A stretch of DNA of 64,000 nucleotides from CAZHNW01 sp942491575 (GCA_942491575.1 CALOBT010000025.1:372001-436000); one strand, 5' to 3'. Positions 51,456 through 61,348 are shown, counted from the stretch's first letter. Program-made: numbers and translations. The notes: generated by a model from the sequence alone, not told the origin.

Positions 51456-51471
51456 GACAACACCTTATGTC

Positions 51472-51744
51472 TCATAGATATTTAAGGTTTGAGAGGTCCC
51501 TTTGTTTCTGTGCAAATTCACTGCTGCGGCGCAGCGAAACAATAATCTCCTCAAAGGCCTCTTCATCGAGGTATCCAAGGATTTTAATCTGAATTCTTCG
51601 GCGGTATTTTTTTATGGTGGGAAGGTCCAGGTCCATGACATTCATTATCTCACGGTAATCCTTTCCTTCCACCAGAAGGAGCATGAGTTCACTTTGTCTG
51701 CCGGGTAAGAGTCGTATGATTAAGCCAGCGATAAATGGATCCAT
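51472..51744 (-). CDS. sigma-70 region 4-like phage regulator
   Basis: 90 residues from the ATG at 51744 (the longer frame upstream to 51816 has no ribosome site and is Lys/Cys-rich). A helix-turn-helix typical of sigma region 4/LuxR C-terminal domains: LLPGRQSELMLLLVEGKDYR, then EIMNVMDLDLPTIKKYRRRI. Possibly a late-gene activator of the prophage. It is in the early operon just upstream of the replication gene. Confidence 0.6.
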   Translation of the reverse strand: MDPFIAGLIIRLLPGRQSELMLLLVEGKDYREIMNVMDLDLPTIKKYRRRIQIKILGYLDEEAFEEIIVSLRRSSEFAQKQRDLSNLKYL

Positions 51745-51846
51745 AACATAGCACCTGCAACAGTTTTTCTTTTTGAATAGACAGGCGCCCGCCTTTCGGC
51801 GGACGCCCTTTCTCAAAACAAAACTTCCGGGGAGAAGTTAATCATG

Positions 51847-52044
51847 CTAATTTATCCCCACGAAGGAGATCACCTTCGTGTCGTTTCTCATTCTGCCCAG
51901 GGCTTTCCTGTACTGGGGTATACTGTTGATATGATATTCATATACCCTTTTGAATCGACCCCTCCGGATAGTCCTGGCGGGCTTCAGGCCCCTGATCTTT
52001 TTGTCAACTACCAGTCTCCGCAAAAAAGGAATTTTCATTTCCAT
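51847..52044 (-). CDS. small basic phage protein
   Basis: 65 residues, very basic (FLRRLVVDKKIRGLKPARTI, then RRGRFKRVYEY). It overlaps the start-side gene by 41 bases in another frame. It may bind nucleic acid. No family is recognised, and support is only open-frame length, position and charge. Confidence 0.45.
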   Translation of the reverse strand: MEMKIPFLRRLVVDKKIRGLKPARTIRRGRFKRVYEYHINSIPQYRKALGRMRNDTKVISFVGIN

Positions 52045-52321
52045 CTCTGCATACCTCCCTGAATATATCTTCAGCTATCATCCTGGCTGCCGGCAGAAGG
52101 TTTAACTCTTCAATGTATGCCAGCCTGCTGATGCCCCGTTCCGCTGCACCGCTCTTTAAATCAAAATTTATTTTCCCCCGGTGCTGTCGTATCACCAGGT
52201 TTTCAACTGCACCGTAGAGGATATGATAAATTGTGCTGTGTTCCTTGTTCTTCAGCTCTGCATAGTCAGAGACAACATTATTGATTCTTTCCCGGTCGCT
52301 TATTTCATGAAGTGTTCCCAT
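52004..52321 (-). CDS. early phage protein of unknown function
   Basis: 105 residues, helical, with SDYAELKNKEHSTIYHILYG and AARMIAEDIFREVCRDG. It overlaps the previous gene end by 17 bases and is therefore part of the same transcript. Unknown role; perhaps regulatory. Confidence 0.55.
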   Translation of the reverse strand: MGTLHEISDRERINNVVSDYAELKNKEHSTIYHILYGAVENLVIRQHRGKINFDLKSGAAERGISRLAYIEELNLLPAARMIAEDIFREVCRDGNENSFFAETGS

Positions 52322-52544
52322 GATTGGTCCTCACTTTGATGTCATGGTTTTTCAGTACTATGATCCGGTCGGTTTTTATAATTTCTATGTGGCCGCGTAG
52401 TATAAGGGCCTCGAGGCAGCGGATTACTTCACCTGGTGGGATATCAAAAACATCAGAGATTTCGGCTTCATCCGGTGTGGATCCGTTGTCTTCCAGGTAT
52501 ACACGGATGAAGAAAAGGATTGCGATTTCCCGTTCAGATAGCAT
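52305..52544 (-). CDS. winged-helix DNA-binding phage regulator
   Basis: 79 residues with a LexA-like winged helix-turn-helix: LSEREIAILFFIRVYLEDNG, then DEAEISDVFDIPPGEVIRCL and EALILRGHIEIIKTD. It may act as an early regulator or antirepressor. It is 3 bases after the previous stop. Confidence 0.6.
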   Translation of the reverse strand: MLSEREIAILFFIRVYLEDNGSTPDEAEISDVFDIPPGEVIRCLEALILRGHIEIIKTDRIIVLKNHDIKVRTNHGNTS

Positions 52545-52547
52545 CGA

Positions 52548-52742
52548 TCAATCTCCGAATCGTTCCTTTTCCCTGGCTGCTTTAGCTTTAAAATATTCGT
52601 CTCTGTCCCTCTTGACAGAGGCACGGATTTCATCCATATTCATGTTGTATTTTTTCTGGTAGTAGCGGACTGCCTTAGCGGCGCTTATTACATTCATTGC
52701 GCCGTGACGGCGGCTAAGTTCGTCGTCTTTGGGATTGCTCAT
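52548..52742 (-). CDS. first early phage gene, small charged protein
   Basis: 64 residues, strongly charged and helical (YYQKKYNMNMDEIRASVKRD, then RDEYFKAKAAREKERFGD). It is the first minus-strand gene after the divergent switch region, the place of a Cro-like or small early product, but no helix-turn-helix is seen. GGAGAAAT before the ATG. Confidence 0.6.
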   Translation of the reverse strand: MSNPKDDELSRRHGAMNVISAAKAVRYYQKKYNMNMDEIRASVKRDRDEYFKAKAAREKERFGD

Positions 52743-52944
52743 ATTATTTCTCCATTTTGGGTAATTACAAATGACTTTTACCTCTATGCCAGATATACTA
52801 TAATATATTATATATATACTAGTATTATGGTATTTGTCAACAAAATAATATTAGTATAATAGTATTTAAGCGATATTTTTCTTGAATTCATTGAAATACC
52901 AATATAATCATAATTATTGTTAATATTGGAATTGGAGAATTTAA
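52743..52944. promoter_or_regulatory. divergent phage switch region with operator-like repeats
   Basis: AGTATTATGGTATTT (52821-52835) and AGTATAATAGTATTT (52853-52867) are 13 of 15 identical and 32 bases apart, on the same face of the helix. Minus strand: a perfect -35 TTGACA (52834-52839) for the early operon overlaps the first repeat. Plus strand: a perfect TATAAT (52855-52860) for the repressor lies within the second. A third, weaker relative is at about 52791-52808. These are likely repressor sites controlling both directions. Confidence 0.6.
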
Positions 52945-53301
52945 ATGTTTGGAAAGAAATCCAAAGCTTTGAGGAAGGAATATGGGTTAACTCAGAAAGA
53001 TTGTGCTGACATTACAGGACATTCTCAGTCTAGTATCTCTGTATACGAAAAATCTGAATACCCCAATGCGGAATATATAGCTCTTTTATGCGAACACATC
53101 AATATGCCACTATATAAATTTTGGCTGAAAGAAGATGAGGAAAAAGATCCCCTTCCACCCTACATAAAACCAGAGCAAGCGGAGATCCTAAAGCTGATAA
53201 ATACTGAATTTGATGCGGAAACACGTATTGAAATCTGGGAATTGTTCAAGAAGGCCCTGGAGGGATTTGCGGTTGCTAGTGGATTGAAGATTGAGAAATG
53301 A
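52945..53301 (+). CDS. phage repressor-like HTH protein
   Basis: 118 residues. A XRE-type helix-turn-helix fills residues 5-60 (LRKEYGLTQKDCADITGHSQ, then SSISVYEKSEYPNAEY). A short helical C-terminal part follows (FDAETRIEIWELFKKALEGF). It lacks the LexA-like autoprotease domain, so induction may involve an antirepressor. Divergent from the early operon; GGAG precedes the ATG. It likely maintains lysogeny. Confidence 0.78.
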   Translation: MFGKKSKALRKEYGLTQKDCADITGHSQSSISVYEKSEYPNAEYIALLCEHINMPLYKFWLKEDEEKDPLPPYIKPEQAEILKLINTEFDAETRIEIWELFKKALEGFAVASGLKIEK

Positions 53302-53381
53302 TGACAAATTATCAATAATCACAAGTCATATGCAATTGTCGCGTACGTTTTTCTTAAACCTTATACTATTATGGAAAGATT

Positions 53382-54527
53382 ATGCATCACGAATTAAAAT
53401 TTTATAGATCTGCGTTCGAAGATGTTAAGTTAGCAAATACTTTACAAAAAACTCAAAAATGTCAACCACGTCATGTAATTATATTATTCCATGATGCTTT
53501 AGAATTTTTGATGTATGAAGCTTTACAGTTATCTGAAATTGACATTTATCAAAATGGTCAAAATACAATTGGTTTTGATAAAGCATTAACTGAAGTTAAT
53601 AAACTTGGCTACAATCTATGTTATATGGCAACCATTCGTGAATTGCAAAAATTACGTGGTGATGCCAAACATCACGCACAAGATGTTGAATGGAATAAAA
53701 TTGAAGAAATTTCCAAAAGATGGGAAATTGCTTGCTCCTGTCTAATTTGGGATATGATATCACAAGCCGTAAATCCTAATGAGTTTGATTGGCCATTTCA
53801 AAAATTTTCAAAATCACAATACACATTATATCAAAGAGAAAGAAATAAAAATTGGGAATCTGCGGCAAGACATTTATTAACAGCAATTATTCATAAAAAA
53901 TGTGATGTTGATTTAATTTCAGCACGACCAAAAGGGCTTTTTATTGTCCCTACCCAAAAATTGGTATTAAGTATGATAGATCATTTCAATAAAGGTGTTA
54001 GTAGTGAGTCAGTATTATTAAAAAAGGATGAAATAATTCAATTTTTTAAATCTTCGTTGTGGGAAGAAGCTTGTGATATCTTGTCTAAAATTTATTCATC
54101 AATTGATTATTCTGATCCAATTATTTTCAACAAAACTAATGCAGTTTTTATCACAGATAATTTAGCTTTGGCCGATGGATACAGAGGAAATGCTGGTATG
54201 TCTTGGTCTAAATGGTCTAAATCAGACACTGAAGAGTATAAAACAGCTCTTAATGATATCAAAAATATATTAACAGCTAATCCTAAATTGATTCAAAAAT
54301 TTGGCTCTCCAGAATACGAAGATGATGGAGATAGATATTGGAAATGGTGGGATTTTGTAATATTTGATGGAGATGAATGGCACTCATTTATCCTTGAAGA
54401 GGATTTTAGAATTTCTCCAGAATCATATCACGAACGGCAAAATCGTGATAAGACTAGGGAAAAAGTAGCCCAATTAATCAAAAAAGAAATATCGAATGCA
54501 ATATATTATTTAAAGGGAGAATCATAA
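53382..54527 (+). CDS. possible HEPN-domain protein, cassette gene
   Basis: 381 residues. The N-terminal 130 residues are helical with an R-x4-H element in LQKLRGDAKHHAQDVEWNKI, the arrangement of HEPN ribonuclease or HEPN-like motifs (Arg at about residue 92). The C-terminal 230 residues include NWESAARHLLTAIIHKKCDV and KWWDFVIFDGDEWHSFILEE, an unknown domain. HEPN proteins commonly act in toxin-antitoxin and phage-defence systems by cutting RNA. It is in a gene cassette bounded by an attC-like site downstream. The HEPN call is from one motif and local helicity, so it is tentative. Confidence 0.55.
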   Translation: MHHELKFYRSAFEDVKLANTLQKTQKCQPRHVIILFHDALEFLMYEALQLSEIDIYQNGQNTIGFDKALTEVNKLGYNLCYMATIRELQKLRGDAKHHAQDVEWNKIEEISKRWEIACSCLIWDMISQAVNPNEFDWPFQKFSKSQYTLYQRERNKNWESAARHLLTAIIHKKCDVDLISARPKGLFIVPTQKLVLSMIDHFNKGVSSESVLLKKDEIIQFFKSSLWEEACDILSKIYSSIDYSDPIIFNKTNAVFITDNLALADGYRGNAGMSWSKWSKSDTEEYKTALNDIKNILTANPKLIQKFGSPEYEDDGDRYWKWWDFVIFDGDEWHSFILEEDFRISPESYHERQNRDKTREKVAQLIKKEISNAIYYLKGES

Positions 54528-54580
54528 TTGTAAGAAATGAATTTGAAATTACTTAATATATGATAACAGCATATATTACG

Positions 54581-54653
54581 GCATAACAACTTCGTTGCTT
54601 CGCTCCTTGGCCTTCGGTAAACGATCTTCTGACATTATTGGAACGTTATGTGA
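54581..54653 (+). other. attC-like site of the HEPN-type cassette
   Basis: R'' GCATAAC (54581-54587) and R' GTTATGT (54645-54651) are complementary at 6 of 7 positions and are set 64 bases apart. Inner stems are less clear than in the sites at 7287 and 10708. It lies 54 bases after the gene stop, in the same orientation as the other sites. Confidence 0.55.
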
Positions 54654-54736
54654 AAGATGTTTTAGTTGTGTTTGAATTTTTATTAAAAAAGTACAGTTAC
54701 TCAATACTATATTATGAGTTATAAGGCAGAAGACTT

Positions 54737-55099
54737 ATGAAAAAATTTCTAATTATATTATTGCTAACTATTTGTAGTCTTTATAGTTACGTGTCTTGTA
54801 TAAAAATACGTGAAAAACCAACAGATTTCAAGATTGAAGAAAAAGGATCGTATTCAGGTGGCTCTCAAATTTATGTTTTAAGAATTAAAAAATCTATTAA
54901 CGATGACCTTATATACAAGACATGTGTTTATTTAGCTGAACTAAATGGTGGTAATGACTATAGAGACTATACTTTTTATTTTTTACTACCAGGAATGAAG
55001 GCAGATATTTATTTACATGGGACAAATCGTGGTGATAATTGGAAAACTGTAAATATGAGTTGTAGAGAGAATTCAATTACAAATTTTATTATTAAATAA
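54737..55099 (+). CDS. small lipoprotein, cassette gene
   Basis: 120 residues. A lysine start and hydrophobic core lead to a loose lipobox YVSC at about residue 21. The mature part is beta-rich (SQIYVLRIKKSINDDLIYKT, YTFYFLLPGMKADIYLHGTN) with two more cysteines. Unknown function. It lies between two attC-like sites, so it is a complete single-gene cassette. Confidence 0.65.
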   Translation: MKKFLIILLLTICSLYSYVSCIKIREKPTDFKIEEKGSYSGGSQIYVLRIKKSINDDLIYKTCVYLAELNGGNDYRDYTFYFLLPGMKADIYLHGTNRGDNWKTVNMSCRENSITNFIIK

Positions 55100-55166
55100 G
55101 ATTTTTTTACTGTAGATTTGAATACATTCATACATTTTATTGAATAAATTATTCTTTATTTAACCA

Positions 55167-55281
55167 CCATAACATATGCGGCGCAAAAACACTCCAAAAA
55201 AGTATTTTTTGCTTGAATTAATGCTAGATAAATTTCATTTGTAATTTGATATATAATTTCTGATAATTTCACGTTAAGCGA
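55167..55281 (+). other. attC-like site following the small lipoprotein cassette
   Basis: R'' CCATAAC (55167-55173) and R' GTTAAGC (55273-55279). The body AAAAAAGTATTTTTTGC, then TTGAATTAATGC, closely resembles that of the site at 6244-6361, so the two sites share ancestry although they lie 49 kb apart. Confidence 0.55.
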
Positions 55282-55406
55282 AAGACTTTCCACACTATCT
55301 TTTGTGCTTGGGGCCGACCATCAGTGGCCGGCTAATAAAATATTTGTGTAGAAATGATCTATTTTTCATAAAATATCATTTCTACAAACATGGGATTAAA
55401 ATAAAT

Positions 55407-58331
55407 ATGAAAGAATTATTCAAAGAAAAAATTTCTGAATTAGTGAATAAATTTGAAAAAGAAAAATACCATTATTTATCAAATAAATACCTTGAATCGG
55501 AAGTTAGGCAAGACTTTTTAGATCCTTTTTTTGAATGCTTAGGCTGGGATATTGGTAATAAAAAAAGTTTATCTCCTTTTGAAAGAGAAGTTGTTGTTGA
55601 AAAAGGTGAAACAAAAGGTAGACCTGACTATAATTTCAGAATTGATGGTTTTACGAAATTCTATGTAGAAGCAAAAGCTCCTCATGAACCTCTTGATAAA
55701 GTTGATCATATATTACAAGCAAAAAGTTATGCATGGAACACTAAAGATGTTTTCATCGTATTATTAACTGATTTTGAAGAGTTTAAATTATTTGATGCGT
55801 CTTTAGAACCAGACCCTAATCATCCAAACCGTGGTATAATACTCAACCTCAAATATGATCAGTTTCTAGATAATATTGATAACCTATGGTTACTATCCAA
55901 AGAACAAGTTGAAAATGGTTCTCTAGATAATCTTCTTTTAAAAGATTCACAAAGTAAAAAATATCGAGTCCCTGTTGATGTTGCTTTTTTGAATCAAATA
56001 GAGGAATGGCGTTTTCAATTTGCATCTTCTGCATATAAATTACAATCAAATATAACAATAAAAGAAATTAATAGTGTAGTACAACGTTTCCTTGATAGAA
56101 TAATATTCATTAGAATTGCTGAAGATAGAAAAATTATTGAACCAAAAACTTTACAAGACATCGTTGATGTTTGGCTAGCTGAAGGGAAAAGACGACCTAT
56201 TCAATATCACTTAAATATTTTATTTAAAAGAATAAACCAAGACCTTAACGGTGAAATATTTAAACCACATGATTGCGAGAATACTGAATTTGATTCAGAA
56301 ATTATTGCAAAAGTAATTGAAAATTTATATTTTCCTAAATGTCCATATAGATTTGAGATAATGGGAGTAGAACTGCTCGGTTCCATATATGAACGTTTTC
56401 TTGGCAACACGATACGAACTACACCAAAACAAGTTAAAATAGAACAAAAACCAGATGTCAAAAAAGCTGGGGGTGTTTACTATACTCCAAAATACATTGT
56501 TGATTATATTGTTAAGAATACCGTTGGTAAAAAAATTAGTAAATTATCACCAGATGAAATATCGAATATAAAAATAATTGATCCTTCTTGTGGTAGTGGC
56601 TCATTTCTCATAGGAGCATTTCAATATTTAATAGATTACCATGTAGATTGGTATACAGCAAATCCATCACAAATAAAACAAGGTGAATTATTCCCTGATA
56701 TAATTGAAATTGACGGCGAGAAAAAGTTATCAGTCACAAAAAAAAGTTCAATTCTATCTAATAATATATTTGGAGTAGACATTGACCCACAAGCTGTTGA
56801 AGTAACCATGATGAGTTTATACTTAAAAATTTTAGAAGGAGAAAAATCATTACCTTCAAAAAAGGGATTATTACCAAGCCTTTCATCAAACATTAAATGT
56901 GGAAATAGTTTAATAGGTTATGATTATTTATTGAAACAATTAGAACTTAAGATAAATATTGAAAATGAAGAAATAGAAACGGAAATGGTTAACCCTTTTG
57001 ATTGGTCTTCAGCCAGTAAAGGTTTTGGTAAAATAATAAATAATGGTGGATTTGACTGTGTAATTGGCAATCCACCATGGGGTGCATTGTTTTCTAATAA
57101 TGAAAATATTTATGTAAAAAGACAATTCAGAAATATTATTGTTAGAATGACTGATTCATTTATGTATTTCATTGTAAAGTCTTTAGAGATTCTAAATAAC
57201 AAAGGCCATTTTGGCATGATTTTGCCTGATGTGATATTATACCAAAATGACAATAAACTTTTAAGACAATACATTTCAAACAATACTTCAATAAAGCAAG
57301 TATTAAATTTAGGCAATGACGTTTTTGAAAATGTAACTAGGCCATCATGTATAGTCATAACTAACAACAAAAAGATTAAGACAAATACTATTGAGACACT
57401 TGACATATCTTATTCAAAAAAATTCGAGAAACAAAAATTATTACAAAATGAAATATTTTCAAAAATTAAACAGACCTTATATGAAACTATTCCAAATTCA
57501 TTATTTGTAACAAATAACATAGATGATTATAAAATTCTTAATAACATTTTAAACAGAAAAGATATTCAACTATTGGAACAGTTTGTAGATGAAGATGGTA
57601 TTCAAAGGGGTGTTAGCCCTGATTATAAAGATGCATTTATAATCACTCAAAATATAGTTGATGATCATCAATTAGAAGAATCACTTATTGTACCTGTTTT
57701 AACTGGTGGTAGAGAAATTAAAAGGTATAAAATATTTTCAAATGATCATTTTTTAATATATACTAATCGTAAAACAAAATATTCTAATTACCCGAATATT
57801 TGTTCATATATTGACTCTTATAAGAATAAAATTACGTGTAAAGAAGTAAAACAGAAAAAGCATTCGATATACTCATTACACAGAGCAAGAGATAAACAAA
57901 TTTTTTTAAAAGAGAATAAAATATTAGGTGTTATTACTGAAGATGAAATTGTTGTTGCCAAAGATGAAAATAAATATTTCGCAACTGATGGATTATATCT
58001 TTTTCAATTGCAAAATATAGCTTTAACACCATATATTATGGCAATATTAAATTCTAATTTATTTATTTTTATCTACAGATTGTTAGCCCTAGAATCAGGA
58101 CGAGTATTAGCTCAAGTAAAACCGACTCTTCTCGCAAAATTGCCTATTATTTCATTCAATAACAGTGAACTACAAAATACAATTATTGAATATGTTAATA
58201 AAATAGAAAATACGAATGATAATGATTTTATTGAAGTTTTAAAGGAAAAAATCAATGACTTGATTTATGAATTATATGATATTTCTGACAATGAAATATC
58301 GATTATTAATTTACGCATCAACAACTCTTAA
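55407..58331 (+). CDS. single-chain type IIG-like restriction-modification enzyme
   Basis: 974 residues from the ATG at 55407; a longer frame to 55302 starts within the attC-proximal region. The N-terminal PD-(D/E)XK nuclease has RPDYNFRIDGFTKFYVEAKA (Asp, then Glu-x-Lys) at about residues 65-90. A helical connector follows. The N6-adenine methyltransferase has motif I DPSCGSGSFLIG near residue 393 and motif IV VIGNPPWG near residue 553. The C-terminal target-recognition region has GVSPDYKDAFII. It combines cutting and methylation in one chain, as Eco57I-type enzymes do. It may act with the PD-(D/E)XK-like gene 52 bases downstream. Confidence 0.82.
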   Translation: MKELFKEKISELVNKFEKEKYHYLSNKYLESEVRQDFLDPFFECLGWDIGNKKSLSPFEREVVVEKGETKGRPDYNFRIDGFTKFYVEAKAPHEPLDKVDHILQAKSYAWNTKDVFIVLLTDFEEFKLFDASLEPDPNHPNRGIILNLKYDQFLDNIDNLWLLSKEQVENGSLDNLLLKDSQSKKYRVPVDVAFLNQIEEWRFQFASSAYKLQSNITIKEINSVVQRFLDRIIFIRIAEDRKIIEPKTLQDIVDVWLAEGKRRPIQYHLNILFKRINQDLNGEIFKPHDCENTEFDSEIIAKVIENLYFPKCPYRFEIMGVELLGSIYERFLGNTIRTTPKQVKIEQKPDVKKAGGVYYTPKYIVDYIVKNTVGKKISKLSPDEISNIKIIDPSCGSGSFLIGAFQYLIDYHVDWYTANPSQIKQGELFPDIIEIDGEKKLSVTKKSSILSNNIFGVDIDPQAVEVTMMSLYLKILEGEKSLPSKKGLLPSLSSNIKCGNSLIGYDYLLKQLELKINIENEEIETEMVNPFDWSSASKGFGKIINNGGFDCVIGNPPWGALFSNNENIYVKRQFRNIIVRMTDSFMYFIVKSLEILNNKGHFGMILPDVILYQNDNKLLRQYISNNTSIKQVLNLGNDVFENVTRPSCIVITNNKKIKTNTIETLDISYSKKFEKQKLLQNEIFSKIKQTLYETIPNSLFVTNNIDDYKILNNILNRKDIQLLEQFVDEDGIQRGVSPDYKDAFIITQNIVDDHQLEESLIVPVLTGGREIKRYKIFSNDHFLIYTNRKTKYSNYPNICSYIDSYKNKITCKEVKQKKHSIYSLHRARDKQIFLKENKILGVITEDEIVVAKDENKYFATDGLYLFQLQNIALTPYIMAILNSNLFIFIYRLLALESGRVLAQVKPTLLAKLPIISFNNSELQNTIIEYVNKIENTNDNDFIEVLKEKINDLIYELYDISDNEISIINLRINNS

Positions 58332-58382
58332 CAAATTTGGGTCGTCCAGGATTAGCAGAAATTGAATGTTTCATAAAACACT

Positions 58383-59625
58383 ATGGCTGGTAAAATATAT
58401 AAAAAAGAAATAATTTCTATTATTGATAAAGCCCAAGTCGATTTTGAAAGATGCTGGTCAATATTAGAAATTTTGAAAACGGATTCTAATGAAGCATCAA
58501 AGCAAGGTGAATTACTAGCATCATTCCAATATCTACTTGCAGAAAATATTTTTAAATTAGATGTAATGAATTCAAGATTGTCTTCACGCATTAAAATAAC
58601 TACTGACAATAAACGATTAGAATTATATCGAGATTATAGAAAAAATATAAGATTAATATCTGAATTAGGTAAAAGTCTTGGTAATGCATATGTTTGGATT
58701 TTTTATGACAATAATAGGGATTTATTAAAAAAACATTTGGCTCAAGAAAGGAATCCTCCATTTAGAGATACATCTGGATATCTGACAGAGATTAATTTTA
58801 TTGATGCTGTAAAACATATATATGGTTATTTAATTATATATCACGGCATAACAACAATATTGAGATTAGGTGATATATCAATATTTTGTCCTAAAACTCA
58901 TAAAATTATTGGTATTGCTGAAATAAAATCAAAACCGATAGTAGATAATACATGTACTGCTATATTGCATTTTATTCTAAAAACTGACAGTTTGGATTTT
59001 GCAGAATCAATTAACTTGAATTTTAATGACGTTGAAAGTCATTCATGCTTGCCAGTTTTAGAAAAAGCACGTAATCGGCTAGATCGACAAATTAAAAAAA
59101 TATCTGACTCTATGAAACAGAATGAAGATAATTCAATTGGTAAGTCCGATAGTGAAATTCATTTCAATGATTTAGAAAAATTTTTTTTATCATCGAAAAG
59201 ATTTTCTGAAATTGGCGAAGCAATAGTAGCGGCAAAATTTAACTTCAAACATAAAAAATTATCTCGATTTGTTTTTTTTAAACATGGCAACATAAATTAC
59301 GATGGCCTAACTGGTGAAGTTCATAAGATATTAGATAAAGAAAAAAAGAATAATGCATTGTTTATTAAGCAATGTCATATTTCTAATGAAGATAAAATAA
59401 TTAGTACACCGGGCATACCACCTTTATTTTGGTACCCTATAAATAATAAAATCCTAAAAAAGATATATTTTTTTCGAACTGGTATTTGCACTATATATAA
59501 TACTGCCATATTAGAAAATAAGCTCTCAAATGTTGGATTCGAAAAGAAAACTGATGGTAAATTTATCAAGAAAATTGACGATATAATAATTGAAATACCT
59601 AATTTAAATTATTATCATAATTTGA
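58383..59625 (+). pseudogene. PD-(D/E)XK nuclease-like gene split by IS21 copy 2 (5' part)
   Basis: 414 codons before IS21; currently the frame runs on into the element and stops at 59654 after an IS-encoded MHIPAQTCH tail. Joining across one TTTGA gives an intact 453-residue protein that ends at 62312. The middle has LRLGDISIFCPKTHKIIGIA followed by EIKSK, a D...E-x-K nuclease core; long helices precede it. It lies 52 bases after the restriction enzyme gene and is likely co-transcribed. It could be an accessory nuclease of the same defence unit. The truncated protein loses only the last 39 residues and may keep some function. Confidence 0.72.
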
Positions 59626-59789
59626 TGCATATTCCGGCTCAAACCTGCCACTGATTCCGTTTTAAACCTGCCACCTATTCCGGCCGAAACCTGCCGGTTA
59701 TTCCGGAGCAAACCTGCCACCTAAAATTCTTCTCAAAACCACTACAGGCCAGATAATCGCCACAGAAATATTGAATGTGGAGAGGAATA

Positions 59790-61340
59790 ATGGCCCAGAG
59801 GAGAATACCATTGAAACGAGTAAGAGAAGCCCTGAGGCTTCATCTGGAATGCGGATTAAGCCTCAGAAAAACAGCCCAGGCTCTGTCAATATCAAGACCA
59901 GTGCTAACTGAATATTTAGAGCAATGTCAAACTCTCAATATTACCTATAAAAAAGCCCAGACGATGTCGGATGAAGAACTTACTGCCTGTTTTTCAGAAG
60001 GAAAGACAGAAGATCCTCGACTGGAATTTTTACTTAACAAATTTCCTGATTACGCGAAGGAACTGAGTAGAGTTGGAGTCACCCGTCAGCTGCTATGGGA
60101 AGAGTATAAAGCAGAGAATCCTGCAGGATACGGATATTCGCAGTTCTGTTATCACTTTCAACAGTGGAACAATAATCAGGAACTATACATGCGGATTGAA
60201 CACAAGGCTGGAGACAAGCTTTATGTGGATTATGCTGGGAAGAAAATGGATATCATCGATCCTAAAACAGGAGAAATTAGAACAGCTGAAATATTCGTAG
60301 CGGCGTTGGGGGCCAGCAAATTGATTTATGCTGAAGCGGTATGGACGCAGCAAAAGCATGATTTCATATTAGCACAGGTCAATACGCTGAAGTACATTGG
60401 TGGTGTACCACGAGCGATTGTCCCGGATTGTCTCAAGTCCGCAGTAACCAAAGCCCACCGGTATGAACCGGACATCAATCCTGAATACCAGGACTTTGCC
60501 AGTCATTACGGAACAACTATACTTGCGGCCCGCCCCTATAAGCCAAAAGATAAGTCCGTGGTTGAAGGGGCTGTTCGCATTATTTATCAGAGGATATGTG
60601 CTCCTCTAAGGGACCACACCTTTCACAGTCTTGAGGAAGTTAACAAGGCAATATGGGAACAACTTGAAATGTTAAACAATCGTCCTCTTCAGATCTATGG
60701 AGTCAGCAGGTGGGAGCTATTCCGTGAGACGGATATGGAGGCTCTAATACACCTTCCTGTAGAGGATTATACAATTCGCCACTTTGCCAGATGCAAAGTG
60801 CAGTTCAATTATCATGTTTACCTCAAAGAAGATCAACATTACTATAGCATCCCCTATCAACACCGTGGCAAACATGTCGAAATACGGTATACCGCCACAA
60901 TTGTTGAAATATACCTGAATAATAGCCGTATAGCCGCCCATAAACGCAATTTCAGGAAGTTTTCATACTCAACCATTAAGGATCATATGCCTCCCGGCCA
61001 TAAGTTTATGGATGACTGGAGTGCCGAGAAGTTCATAAGCTGGGCGCAGAAAGTTGGAGTACATACAACTGAAGTCATAGAGCACATCCTATACAGAAAG
61101 GAACATCCTGAGCAGGGCTATAAGACTTGCCTGGGCATACTTAATCTTTCCAAAGAGTATGGAAAGGATCGTCTTGAGAATGCCAGCAAACGGGCGTTAT
61201 ACCTTGATTCGTTATCACTGAAGGTGATTAAGAATATATTAAGCAACGGTCTGGAGGAAGTGAAAGATGACAATGTGTCAGACAGTCCACCTGACACACC
61301 TTATCATGAAAACATTCGCGGTTCCAGATACTATCATTAG
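59790..61340 (+). CDS. istA: IS21 transposase
   Basis: 516 residues, identical to the copy at 25738-27288: helix-turn-helix at the N-terminus and DDE residues in LYVDYAGKKMD, IVPDCLKSAV and DKSVVEGAVR. The start at 59790 was chosen for the GAGAGG ribosome site. Because both copies are intact, either can mobilise the other. Confidence 0.93.
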   Translation: MAQRRIPLKRVREALRLHLECGLSLRKTAQALSISRPVLTEYLEQCQTLNITYKKAQTMSDEELTACFSEGKTEDPRLEFLLNKFPDYAKELSRVGVTRQLLWEEYKAENPAGYGYSQFCYHFQQWNNNQELYMRIEHKAGDKLYVDYAGKKMDIIDPKTGEIRTAEIFVAALGASKLIYAEAVWTQQKHDFILAQVNTLKYIGGVPRAIVPDCLKSAVTKAHRYEPDINPEYQDFASHYGTTILAARPYKPKDKSVVEGAVRIIYQRICAPLRDHTFHSLEEVNKAIWEQLEMLNNRPLQIYGVSRWELFRETDMEALIHLPVEDYTIRHFARCKVQFNYHVYLKEDQHYYSIPYQHRGKHVEIRYTATIVEIYLNNSRIAAHKRNFRKFSYSTIKDHMPPGHKFMDDWSAEKFISWAQKVGVHTTEVIEHILYRKEHPEQGYKTCLGILNLSKEYGKDRLENASKRALYLDSLSLKVIKNILSNGLEEVKDDNVSDSPPDTPYHENIRGSRYYH

Positions 61341-61348
61341 GAGAATTT

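Noticed and set aside
52821..52867. Reading the two 15-bp switch repeats as attachment-site cores
   Set aside because: They lie between divergent phage promoters and overlap -35 and -10 boxes, which fits operators much better than att sites.
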